Positions 15,736 to 23,397 of a DNA stretch of 26,819 nt are shown one piece after another. Position 1 is the first letter of the stretch, and every line of letters starts with the position of its first letter. Below the pieces are notes generated by a model, which did no database searches, was not told the DNA's origin, and worked only from the letters and a program-made list of their open reading frames with translations. The position numbers and the translations under genes were made by a program. The stretch is from CAZKTF01 sp964555565. GTDB lineage: Bacteria > Planctomycetota > JAJSAM01 > JAKLKS01. Location of the stretch: positions 1 to 26,819 of the forward strand of contig CAZKTF010000020.1 of NCBI GenBank assembly GCA_964555565.1, in the 5' to 3' direction.

Positions 15736-17172
15736 ATGACGCAGGACGTCCCTTCCGGGGGGTCGGGGCAGGGTGCCCCGCCTCCCTCTCCCCAGCCTTC
15801 CCCCCAGGCCACCGGCGGCGGAGGGGGGAACGGTCCCGGCGCCCCCGGGCCCGCGGGCGCCCCGCCGGGCGCCCCTCCCGGCGTCCCCCAGGGACAGGGA
15901 GGGAACTTGAACCGCGGCCGGCGCCACCGCCGGCGCCGCGGTCGCAGCGGCCGCACCGGCGGGGGCGGCTTCCACCCGCAGGGCGGCCCGCGCAACGGGC
16001 CGAACGGGGGACCTCGCACGGACGTCGCCGTGGCGCCCCACCCCGGGGAGCCCCTCGTGGTCGAAGGGACGTCCGAGGGGGTCGTGGACCTGATGCCCGA
16101 GGGCTACGGGTTCCTCCGGATGCTCAAGTACAACTACCTCCAGCACCCGAGCGACATCTACGTCCCCGCCAACCTCCTGCGGCGCTTCTCCGTGGAGCAG
16201 GGGACGCGGCTGACGGGCGGGATGTCGCCGCCGCGGCGGCCCGGGCAGCGGCCCTCCCTCGTCACCATCGAGAGCATCGAGGGGAGCCCGCCCGAGAAGT
16301 ACATGACGCGCACCCCCTTCAAGAACCTCGTCACGATCGACCCCACCGAGTGGCTCCGCCTGGAGGGGCCGGGGACGAACGACCCGCTGCTCCGGGTCAT
16401 CGACCTGCTCATCCCCATCGGGCGAGGGCAGCGCTGCCTCATCGTCTCCCCGCCGCGCACGGGCAAGACGATCATGATGCAGCGCATCGGGCAGGCCATC
16501 AACCGCAACTACCCGGACATGAAGGTCTTCGTCCTGCTCATCAACGAGCGGCCCGAGGAGGTGACGGAGTTCCGCCGCTCCCTCGAGGGCGAGGTGATCG
16601 CCTCCTCGCTGGACGAGCTGGCCACGCAGCACGTCGGCGTCGCCGAGATGGCGTTCGCGCGGGCCAAGCGATGCGTCGAGATGGGCCAGGACGTGGTCGT
16701 CCTGGCCGACTCGCTGACCCGCATGGCGCGGGCCTACAACATGGAGATCGAGCACAGCGGCCGGACCCTCTCCGGGGGCGTGGACTCCCGCGCCCTGGAG
16801 AAGCCGAAGACCCACTTCGGCGCGGCCCGCAAGGTCGAGGGCGGCGGGTCGATGACGGTCGTCGCCACGGCGCTCGTGGACACCGGGAGCCGCATGGACC
16901 AGGTGATCTTCGAGGAGTTCAAGGGGACGGGGAACTCCGAGATCGTCCTCTCGCGCGAGCTGGCGGACCGCCGCATCTTCCCGGCCATCGACATCTCGCT
17001 CTCGGGCACTCGCAAGGAGGAGAAGCTCCTCCCGGCGGACATCCTCCAGCGCACTTGGATCCTCCGCCGGGTGCTGACGAAGATGAAGCCCGTCGAGGCC
17101 ATGGAGCTCCTCATCCAGAAGCTCATGCAGACGAAGACGAACGCGGAGTTCCTGGACAGGTTCAAGGGCTAG
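15736..17172 (+). CDS. rho: Transcription termination factor Rho with low-complexity N-terminus
   Basis: The product is 478 residues. Rho is a hexameric RNA helicase that ends transcription. The cold-shock-like RNA-binding domain begins near residue 110 (GVVDLMPEGYGFLRM). Walker A is PPRTGKT (Lys244), Walker B is VVVLADSLTRMARAY (Asp325), the Q-loop region is FGAARKVEGGGSMT and the R-loop region is TALVDTGSRMDQ. In place of the usual N-terminal Rho_N helical domain there are about 100 residues rich in Gly, Pro and Arg, including a very basic tract, RGRRHRRRRGRSGR. Insertions of this kind occur in Rho of high-GC Actinobacteria and can add RNA contacts. I chose the ATG at 15736, after GAGGTCG; the frame is open back to 15550. 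The gene follows rnpB. Confidence 0.95.
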   Translation: MTQDVPSGGSGQGAPPPSPQPSPQATGGGGGNGPGAPGPAGAPPGAPPGVPQGQGGNLNRGRRHRRRRGRSGRTGGGGFHPQGGPRNGPNGGPRTDVAVAPHPGEPLVVEGTSEGVVDLMPEGYGFLRMLKYNYLQHPSDIYVPANLLRRFSVEQGTRLTGGMSPPRRPGQRPSLVTIESIEGSPPEKYMTRTPFKNLVTIDPTEWLRLEGPGTNDPLLRVIDLLIPIGRGQRCLIVSPPRTGKTIMMQRIGQAINRNYPDMKVFVLLINERPEEVTEFRRSLEGEVIASSLDELATQHVGVAEMAFARAKRCVEMGQDVVVLADSLTRMARAYNMEIEHSGRTLSGGVDSRALEKPKTHFGAARKVEGGGSMTVVATALVDTGSRMDQVIFEEFKGTGNSEIVLSRELADRRIFPAIDISLSGTRKEEKLLPADILQRTWILRRVLTKMKPVEAMELLIQKLMQTKTNAEFLDRFKG

Positions 17173-17176
17173 AGAC

Positions 17177-17198
17177 GCCCTGAGCCCTGGGCCAGGGC
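17177..17198. repeat. Partial copy of the GCCCTGAGCCCTGGG repeat
   Basis: The 15-nt half-site seen in the palindrome at 7717 recurs at 17177-17191, followed by CCAGGGC instead of a full mirror arm. Both copies lie at the 3' end of a gene and within 20-40 nt of the next start. Confidence 0.65.
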
Positions 17199-17202
17199 AG
17201 GT

Positions 17203-17208
17203 TAGGAT
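17203..17208 (+). promoter_or_regulatory. Putative -10 element TAGGAT (leaderless gene at 17216)
   Basis: TAGGAT ends 7 nt before the ATG, so transcription would start at the start codon. No ribosome binding site is present. Confidence 0.5.
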
Positions 17209-17215
17209 CGAGCCC

Positions 17216-18979
17216 ATGCGCACCCTTGTCGTCCTCGCTTCGATGGGAGTCCTCGCCGCGGCGGCGGCCACGGCCCGGGCCTCCGACGAGCCGCTCCTGC
17301 CCGGCGGCACGCTCCAGTCGAGCGTCTTCCCGGGCGACGAGGTGGAGAACTGGCGCGTGACCGCGCCGGCGGGTTCCGTCCTCGGCGTGGACTTCCGGGC
17401 GGCGCGGGGAAGCGGAGTCCTGCTCGAGGTCGAGGGGATCGACCCCATCGAGGTCCGGCCCCGGATGAAGATCGCCTTCGCGCAGGACGGCGAGGTCGTG
17501 CTGCGCATCTCCTCCCCCGGCGGCACGCCCGGGGACTACCGCCTGCGCACCCGGCTCAAGGCCCCGCGGCCGTTCCCGGTGAGCGGGACCATCGGGGGCC
17601 CGGGAGAGACCGGGCTCGCGGGGTTCTTCACGGCGCCGAACGCGCTCGCCACGGTCCGGGTCCGCCGGGACGGCGCGGGGGACCTCGTGCCGCGGGTGAT
17701 CGCGGTGGACGGCCCCTCGGGACCCGCGGCCGCCGCGGCCACGAAGCCCACGCCCGTCTCCGACCTCTGGAAGAAGGTCCCGCTCGACGAGGGCGGCGGC
17801 TGCCTCGCCACGCTCGGCGGCGACGGGTCCACGACCGGGGCCTACACCGGCTCCATCGCGCTCCGGTTCCTCCGCGGGCCGAGCCAGGACCGGCGCGTGA
17901 GGCTCGACCCCGGGGCGCTCGCGGGGACCTACGACGCGTGGCTCGCGGTCTCCCCCTCGACGGCGTTCCCGGCGGGGGCCCTCCTCTCCGGCAAGCTCAC
18001 CTTCGACGGGTCGGGCGGCGTCGCGGCCGCCCTCGACACGCTGGCCCTCACTCCGGACGCGGGGGAGCCGCTCGGCTTCTCGCTCGGGACGACCCCGCTC
18101 CCGCCCGGGACCGGGACCTACGCCACGGACGGCGCCCGCGCGGTGGTGTCGATCGCCGCCGGGGGCGGGGCCGGGCTCGAGCTCGACCTCCAGGTCGCCG
18201 CGGGGGCGACCGTCCTCTACCCCGACCCGCTCGGGGGGACGGGGACGATCGGGCTCCTCTCCCGGGCCGGTCCGGCCCCGACCCCGGCGAACCTCGCCGG
18301 GTCCTGGTTCTACATCGACTCCCGGAGCGCCGGGGACGGGACCGGGTCGGTCGAGGCGGGGAGCATCACCCTGGGCTCCACGGGGACCGCGACCGGGTTC
18401 GGGAGCCGGACGCCGCTCACGACCGACACCGGGGGGAACCTCGTCCCCGGGACTCCCGTCGGGCTGTTCCGCGCGGGGACCTTCGCGGTGAACGGGGACG
18501 GCACCGTCACGGTGACCACGACGGAGAACCTCTTCGGCCCCGTATCGACCTGGAGCGTCCGCCCCACCTTCGGGAACGACGCGCTGGCGCCCGCGGACCC
18601 CGCCGACCTCTCGCAGGCGCAGTTCCTCCTGCGCCAGGGGACGGGACTCGCGAACGCCGACTTCCAGGGCCCCTACCTGCACCTCGGGTTCACCTCGGGG
18701 ACCGGAGGAGCGGCGACCGCGCGGACCGGGATCCTCACCCTCGACGGGGCCGGCGCCTTCGCCGGGACGGAATCTGCGACCGCGCTCCCGGGCGGCGCCC
18801 CCGCGGCGCCCGCACCGGTCTCCGGCACCTACTCGGTCACCGCCCAGGGGATCGCGACGCTGACCTTCGCGGGCGGAGCCGCCGGGACGGGGGTCTACGG
18901 CCCCGAGGCGCGCTACCTCCTGGCCGTCTCCCTCGGGTCGGGCGGCCTCGGGCTCGACTTCCTGCTGCGCGCGCAGTAG
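17216..18979 (+). CDS. Exported protein with three ~124-residue repeats, function unknown
   Basis: The product is 587 residues and belongs to no family I recognise. A signal peptide (MRTLVVLASMGVLAAAAATARA) precedes a first domain of about 25-125 that resembles a pre-peptidase-like beta sandwich (PGDEVENWRVTAPAGSVLGV, GEVVLRISSPGGTPGDYRLR). Three Gly/Thr-rich beta modules follow, each opening with a related motif: LAGTYDAW (from 235), LAGSWFYI (from 360) and FQGPYLHL (from 483). Each contains a GxGTxT or GTYxV-type strand and ends in a LxLDLxL or LGLDFLL strand. The spacing and short hydrophobic strands suggest small barrels or sandwiches. The location is the periplasm or outside. The gene follows rho but has its own -10 element. 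Confidence 0.82.
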   Translation: MRTLVVLASMGVLAAAAATARASDEPLLPGGTLQSSVFPGDEVENWRVTAPAGSVLGVDFRAARGSGVLLEVEGIDPIEVRPRMKIAFAQDGEVVLRISSPGGTPGDYRLRTRLKAPRPFPVSGTIGGPGETGLAGFFTAPNALATVRVRRDGAGDLVPRVIAVDGPSGPAAAAATKPTPVSDLWKKVPLDEGGGCLATLGGDGSTTGAYTGSIALRFLRGPSQDRRVRLDPGALAGTYDAWLAVSPSTAFPAGALLSGKLTFDGSGGVAAALDTLALTPDAGEPLGFSLGTTPLPPGTGTYATDGARAVVSIAAGGGAGLELDLQVAAGATVLYPDPLGGTGTIGLLSRAGPAPTPANLAGSWFYIDSRSAGDGTGSVEAGSITLGSTGTATGFGSRTPLTTDTGGNLVPGTPVGLFRAGTFAVNGDGTVTVTTTENLFGPVSTWSVRPTFGNDALAPADPADLSQAQFLLRQGTGLANADFQGPYLHLGFTSGTGGAATARTGILTLDGAGAFAGTESATALPGGAPAAPAPVSGTYSVTAQGIATLTFAGGAAGTGVYGPEARYLLAVSLGSGGLGLDFLLRAQ

Positions 18980-19016
18980 CCCCGCCGGCCCCCTCGCCCC
19001 GCGTCCGCCCCGACGG

Positions 19017-19022
19017 TAGACT
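19017..19022 (+). promoter_or_regulatory. Putative -10 element TAGACT for the Kef-type gene
   Basis: TAGACT, the hexamer also proposed for rho, leaves a leader of about 42 nt. The leader contains a GCGCCC-GCCG-GGGCGC hairpin (19027-19042) and a strong GGGAGGAG ribosome binding site (19061-19068), 2 nt before the ATG. Confidence 0.4.
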
Positions 19023-19070
19023 TCCCGCGCCCGCCGGGGCGCACGACTCCCGGCCGGGCCGGGAGGAGCC

Positions 19071-20915
19071 ATGACGCAGGGCCTCGCGACCGCGGCCGGA
19101 CCCCTCGCCGCTCTCCCCGCGGTCCTGGCCTCCGCGGCCGGGATCGACCCCCTCGTCCACGACATCGGACTCTGCCTCCTCGTCGCGGGCCTCCTCACGG
19201 TCCTGTTCGCGCGCTTCCGGATCCCCACGATCGCGGCCCTCCTCCTCTCGGGGGTGCTCCTCGGGCCGAACACGCCGGGGGTCGTCGTGGACGTGCACAA
19301 CATCCGGACGATCGCGAACCTCGGCCTCGTCCTCCTCCTGTTCCTCATCGGGATCGAGATGGACCTGCGGAAGATCCTCGCCAGCGGCCGCCCCCTCCTG
19401 CTCACCGGCTTCCTCCAGTTCCCCCTGTGCGTCGCCTTCGGCTGGGCGGCCGGGGAGGTCGCCGCGTCGGCGGGGCTGGGGGGGCTCGGCGGGAGCTACG
19501 CCCCGCTCTACGTCGGGTTCACCGCGGCGGCCTCCTCGACGCTCATCGTCGTCCGCCTCCTCCAGGACCGGTTCCAGATGGACACGGTCGTCGGACGCGT
19601 GTCGGTGGGGGTCCTCATCCTCCAGGACGTCTGGGCGATCGTGATCCTCGCCGCGCAGCCGAACTTCCGGAGCCCCCAGGTGGGGACGGCGCTCTACGGG
19701 ATCGCGGGGATCGCCCTCCTCGCGGGGATCGCCGCGCTCATGGCCCGCTTCCTCCTCCCGACCGCGCTCCGCTGGATCGCGTCCTCCCCGGAACTGCTCC
19801 TCGTCGCCGCCGTGGGGTGGTGCTTCGGCCTGGGGTTCCTGGGGACCAGCCTGGGGAACCTCGCGGCGCTCGCGGGGTTCCACGCCCCGCTCGGGGTCTC
19901 GCTGGAGATGGGGGCGCTCATCGCCGGGGCGAGCCTCGCCAGCCACCCCCTCAGCCACCACGTCGTGTCGAAGGTCGCGGTCGTGCACGACTTCTTCATC
20001 ACCCTCTTCTTCGTCGCCCTCGGGGCCGGCATCCCCCGGCCCGAGGGGACGACGGTCCTCCTCCTGGCGGGGTTCCTCGCGGCCGTCGCCGTCCTGTCCC
20101 GCTACGCGGTCTTCCTCCCGCTCCTCTACTTCACGGGGATGGACCGACGGAACGCGGTCGTCGCCTCCACCCGGCTGGTCCCGATCTCGGAGTTCTGCCT
20201 CGTCATCGCCTACCTCGGCCAGGGGCTGGGCCACCTCGACGCGCGCTTCGTGAGCGCCGTCATCTTCGCCTTCGTGATCACCGCCCTGGCGGCCCCGCTC
20301 GTGTTCGACCTCGGGGACAGGCTCCACGCCGCGCTCGGGGGGCTGCTCTCGGTCGTGGGGATCCGGGGCGCCCCCGGAGGCGGGGCGGCGGAACCTCCGC
20401 GGGAGGAGCACGCGGTCGTGTTCCTCGGCTTCCACCGCGTCGCCTCCTCCCTCTTTCACGAGGTCGAGAAGCACCACCCGGCGCTCCTCGAGGAGACGCT
20501 CGTCGTGGACTTCAACGTCGGGATCCACGAGGAGATCCGGAAGCGGGGCGCGAAGACCCTCTACGGTGACTTCTCGAGCGTCGAGACGCTGCGGGCCGCC
20601 GGGGTCGATCGGGCCAAGGTCGCCATCTGCACCATCCCCGACGACATCCTCCGCGGGACGACGAACCTCCGTCTGGTCCAGGCGCTCCGGTCCCTGGCCC
20701 CCGACCTGGTCATCATCGTGAACTCCCTGAAGCTCTCCGGGGTCCGGGAGCTCTACGAGGCGGGGGCCGACTACGTCTACCTGCGGCGCGTGGAGGCCGC
20801 GGTCAACCTCGTCCCGGCCCTGGTCGCCGCCCTGGAAGGGGAGATTGCGGCCTACCGCCGCGAGCAGGAGGAGATCTACGGCGGTGCCGGCGAGCGGGAC
20901 GAGGTCCTGCCGTGA
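19071..20915 (+). CDS. Kef/CPA2-type cation:proton antiporter with C-terminal TrkA-N domain
   Basis: The product is 614 residues. CPA2 antiporters or channels move K+ or Na+ against protons across the inner membrane. About 12 hydrophobic segments fill residues 30-430, with family motifs IPTIAALLLSGVLLGPNTPG, LGLVLLLFLIGIEMDL and the later HPLSHHVVSKVAVVHDFFITLFF. A cytoplasmic TrkA-N/RCK-like Rossmann domain starts near residue 447 (HAVVFLGFHRVASSLFHEV), continues with VVDFN and ends around 565 (GADYVYLRRVEAAVNLV). This domain usually senses NAD(H) or another nucleotide. Its glycine motif is degenerate (GFHRVA for GxGxxG), so ligand binding is uncertain. The TrkA-C domain is absent or very short. 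It stands alone, convergent with rsmG. Confidence 0.92.
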   Translation: MTQGLATAAGPLAALPAVLASAAGIDPLVHDIGLCLLVAGLLTVLFARFRIPTIAALLLSGVLLGPNTPGVVVDVHNIRTIANLGLVLLLFLIGIEMDLRKILASGRPLLLTGFLQFPLCVAFGWAAGEVAASAGLGGLGGSYAPLYVGFTAAASSTLIVVRLLQDRFQMDTVVGRVSVGVLILQDVWAIVILAAQPNFRSPQVGTALYGIAGIALLAGIAALMARFLLPTALRWIASSPELLLVAAVGWCFGLGFLGTSLGNLAALAGFHAPLGVSLEMGALIAGASLASHPLSHHVVSKVAVVHDFFITLFFVALGAGIPRPEGTTVLLLAGFLAAVAVLSRYAVFLPLLYFTGMDRRNAVVASTRLVPISEFCLVIAYLGQGLGHLDARFVSAVIFAFVITALAAPLVFDLGDRLHAALGGLLSVVGIRGAPGGGAAEPPREEHAVVFLGFHRVASSLFHEVEKHHPALLEETLVVDFNVGIHEEIRKRGAKTLYGDFSSVETLRAAGVDRAKVAICTIPDDILRGTTNLRLVQALRSLAPDLVIIVNSLKLSGVRELYEAGADYVYLRRVEAAVNLVPALVAALEGEIAAYRREQEEIYGGAGERDEVLP

Positions 20916-20923
20916 GAGCGCCA

Positions 20924-20943
20924 GCGTTTGCAATTGCAAACGC
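20924..20943. repeat. 20-nt perfect palindrome between convergent genes
   Basis: GCGTTTGCAATTGCAAACGC is self-complementary and A/T-rich for this genome. It lies 8 nt after the Kef-type stop and 15 nt before the end of rsmG. An 8-bp hairpin with an AATT loop could act as a two-way terminator, or the site could be a protein-binding operator. Confidence 0.6.
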
Positions 20944-20958
20944 GCGTGGTTGGTAGCG

Positions 20959-21681
20959 TCACAACTCTCGTTGGGGCAATGGATTGCGAGGGCGCGCGAA
21001 TACGCGAGGGGTCTGACCCCTGCGGTAGACCACGCACACCCTGTGGCGGGTGGGGACATGCATGGGGAAGACCCCCGCTTGCTCGAGGTGGGACTTCCGC
21101 GCCTCCCGCTCCCCCAGGAGCACTTCACCCGGCTCGAGGTTCGGGCCCTTGGGGCAGAGGAGGAGTCCGCCCGGCGCCAGCAGCCCCCGCGCCTCGCGGC
21201 AGAGCCTGCCCAGGTCCCCCACGGCCCGCGCGGTCACCGCGTCCGCGGCGTCCGCGGTCCCCTCCACGACGTGGCGTACGTCCCTCCCCCGGCAGCGGGC
21301 CACCTCGGCGTTGCGGAGGCCCAGCAGCGCCACCGCGCGCCGGAGCCACTCCACCTTGTGGTACTCCGACTCCACGAGGACCCAGCGCATCCCCGGGAAG
21401 GCGACCGCGAGCGGGACCCCGGGGAACCCGCCCCCGGTCCCGACGTCGATCCCGAGCCGCGCCGCCGCGAAGGGCCGCCCCGCGCGCGCGGCCACCCCCG
21501 CGAGCGCGAGGGAGTCGAGGAGGTGGTCCAAGACCATGTCCCCCGGGTCCACGAGGGCGGTGAGGTTCTGCCGCTCGTTCTCCTCGGCCAGCGCGGCGAG
21601 GAAGGAGCCGAGCGCGCCCTCCTGGCCCGGGTCGAGCGGCGCCCCGAGCGCGGCGGCGGCGGGACCCAGGAGGAGCGGCAC
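20959..21681 (-). CDS. rsmG: 16S rRNA (guanine527-N7)-methyltransferase RsmG
   Basis: The product is 240 residues. RsmG methylates G527 of 16S rRNA using S-adenosylmethionine. The N-terminus has the expected ENERQNLTALVDPGDMVLDH pattern, then HLLDSLALAG. The SAM loop is GIDVGTGGGFPGVPLAV, followed by VLVESEYHKVEWLRR and VTARAVGDLGRL. The family usually ends shortly after the RHR-type strand. Here a C-terminal extension of about 20 residues (RRGQTPRVFARPRNPLPQ) runs through a 15-nt palindrome (21007-21021). I chose the GTG at 21681 because the residues before it belong to another frame of the upstream gene. It begins 5 nt after the channel gene's stop, so translation is probably coupled. No strong ribosome binding site is visible. 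Confidence 0.92.
   Translation of the reverse strand: MPLLLGPAAAALGAPLDPGQEGALGSFLAALAEENERQNLTALVDPGDMVLDHLLDSLALAGVAARAGRPFAAARLGIDVGTGGGFPGVPLAVAFPGMRWVLVESEYHKVEWLRRAVALLGLRNAEVARCRGRDVRHVVEGTADAADAVTARAVGDLGRLCREARGLLAPGGLLLCPKGPNLEPGEVLLGEREARKSHLEQAGVFPMHVPTRHRVCVVYRRGQTPRVFARPRNPLPQREL
21007..21021. repeat. 15-nt palindrome AGGGGTCTGACCCCT inside the rsmG 3' end
   Basis: The inverted repeat has the same design (two GC arms around one central T) as the GGGGACTGTCCCC repeats at 5687-5765. It encodes part of the RsmG C-terminal extension. Confidence 0.55.
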
Positions 21682-21686
21682 GGGGG

Positions 21687-23342
21687 CTACTCGTCCGGGT
21701 GCGGGAGCCGGAAGAAGCCGACGATCTGGGAGAGGAGCGACGTGCTGGTGGAGTCGAACTCCCCGCTCTCCTTCCGGAGCGAGGCCCGGTCCGCGACCTC
21801 CTTCAGCCCGAGCGTGCGCGCGGCCACGACGTCGGCCAGGAGGCGGGCCACGTCCGGGTTCTCGCGGAGGAGCGGCCCCAGGTCGGAGGCCCGCAGCGAG
21901 ATCACCTGGAGCCCGTCGGGGGCCACGACGGTGGCCGCGCGGGGCGCGCCCGTGAGGAGGGACATCTCGCCGAAGAAGTCCCCCTCCTTGAGGATCGCCA
22001 CCTCCTGGGTCCCCTGCTTGTCCACCGTGACCCGCGCGCTGCCCCGGGTGACCACGAACATGCGGTCGCCGATCTCGCCCTCGACGACCACCAGCTCCCC
22101 GGGGAGGTAGTACTCCTCCACGGTGTGGGAGGCGAGGCGCTCGAGGGTCTTCGGCGGGATCCCGCGGAAGAGGGGGAGCCTCCGGAGGACCTCCTGCCGG
22201 CGGGCCAGCTTCTCCCTCTCCACCTCCGGGCTGGTCCCCTCGCCCCCCCATTGCTCCTGCCGGAGGATGACGTTGCGGATGGGGAAGGGGATCTCGATCC
22301 GCTCGCGCTGGAAGGCGTACCAGACGCGCTGCATGACCTCCGCCTTGATGTCCTCGAGGCGCGCGATGTCCTTGATGAAGAACTTCACCTCGTGCATCAC
22401 GGCCGAGTCGGCGAACTCGATCACGCGGAAGATCGGCTCGGGCGGCGTCATGACCCCGGGGGCGCTCACGACCTCCCGCCGCAGGATCTCCCGGATGAGG
22501 TGCGGGGGGGTGCGGTAGTGCACCCCGACGCGGAAGCGGATGCCGAGGAGCTGGTCCGGGCGCGAGAGGTTGATGATGCGCTCGTTCGCGAGCACGCCGT
22601 TCGGGAGGATCACGTTCTCCCGGTCCCGCGTGGTGATCCGCGTCGAGCGCCACGTGATCTGGTCCACGCGCCCCTGCTTGTTGCCGACCTCGATCCAGTC
22701 CCCGAGCTCGAAGGGGCGCTCCGAGGTGAGGGCGATGCCCGAGAACAGGGCGCCCAGCGTGGGGGAGAGCGCGAAGCCGAGTACGACCGCGACCGAACCC
22801 GAGAGCCAGACGAGGCTCTCGAAGTGGAACCCCCAGGTGTCCGCCAGGACGACGAAGAACGTCCAGAGCAGGAGGAGCCAGCGGACGGTGTCGCGGAGGA
22901 TGCGCGGGACGCGGAGGCCCAGGCCCCTCTCGAAGGCGCGGACGAAAAGCACCAGGTCGAGGAAGGTCGTGAGCGCGTAGACCCCGAAGAGCACGAGGAA
23001 CGAGAAGAGGACCCGCGAGAAGGACGTGGGCTCCCGCACGAGGGCCTCGGTGAACTGGGCGACCTTGTCCAGGAGCACCGGCGCCCCGTCCGGCCCCAGG
23101 AGGGGGACCCTGCGCACGACCTCGCTGGTGTTGGCGCCGAAGTCGCTCAGGGTCGCGTAGAGGACCGCCGCCGGGACGTAGACGAAGGCGAGGAACGTGA
23201 AGATGCCGGCCCCGCGCTGGCCCTTGTCCCGGAGGGCCTTCGCGATCCGGGCGAAGAGGATCGCGAGGAACAGCGCGGAAGCGGCGGCGATCGCGGAGTA
23301 GGCCCCCTCGGGGAGCGCGCCGAGGACCGGCGGGGCGATCAC
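21687..23342 (-). CDS. MscS-family channel fused to a cyclic nucleotide-binding domain
   Basis: The product is 551 residues. The N-terminal half has about five membrane segments (12-36, 47-65, 108-134, 153-170, 177-205). The last carries the MscS pore-helix pattern (SVAVVLGFALSPTLGALFSG), followed by the MscS beta domain (FELGDWIEVGNKQGRVDQIT, ENVILPNGVLANERIIN). The C-terminal domain (about 390-500) is a cNMP-binding fold with the phosphate-binding cassette FGEMSLLTGAPRAATVV. Its Glu459 and Arg468 are the residues needed to bind cyclic nucleotide. This matches the bacterial cyclic-nucleotide-gated (bCNG) branch of the MscS superfamily, in which ligand rather than tension may gate the pore. 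The GTG at 23342 follows a GGAGGGG ribosome binding site closely. It is in tandem with rsmG. Confidence 0.93.
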   Translation of the reverse strand: MIAPPVLGALPEGAYSAIAAASALFLAILFARIAKALRDKGQRGAGIFTFLAFVYVPAAVLYATLSDFGANTSEVVRRVPLLGPDGAPVLLDKVAQFTEALVREPTSFSRVLFSFLVLFGVYALTTFLDLVLFVRAFERGLGLRVPRILRDTVRWLLLLWTFFVVLADTWGFHFESLVWLSGSVAVVLGFALSPTLGALFSGIALTSERPFELGDWIEVGNKQGRVDQITWRSTRITTRDRENVILPNGVLANERIINLSRPDQLLGIRFRVGVHYRTPPHLIREILRREVVSAPGVMTPPEPIFRVIEFADSAVMHEVKFFIKDIARLEDIKAEVMQRVWYAFQRERIEIPFPIRNVILRQEQWGGEGTSPEVEREKLARRQEVLRRLPLFRGIPPKTLERLASHTVEEYYLPGELVVVEGEIGDRMFVVTRGSARVTVDKQGTQEVAILKEGDFFGEMSLLTGAPRAATVVAPDGLQVISLRASDLGPLLRENPDVARLLADVVAARTLGLKEVADRASLRKESGEFDSTSTSLLSQIVGFFRLPHPDE

Positions 23343-23397
23343 GCCCCTCCCCCCGGGGAACGGCGCGCCCGGCCCCCCCCCGGCCCGCGATCCCCCA

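Noticed and set aside
18837..21128. 763-codon open frame antisense to the repeat protein and Kef-type genes
   Set aside because: Asp/Glu/Arg/Gly-rich shadow of high-GC codon bias; no domain, and both plus-strand genes beneath it are clearly real.
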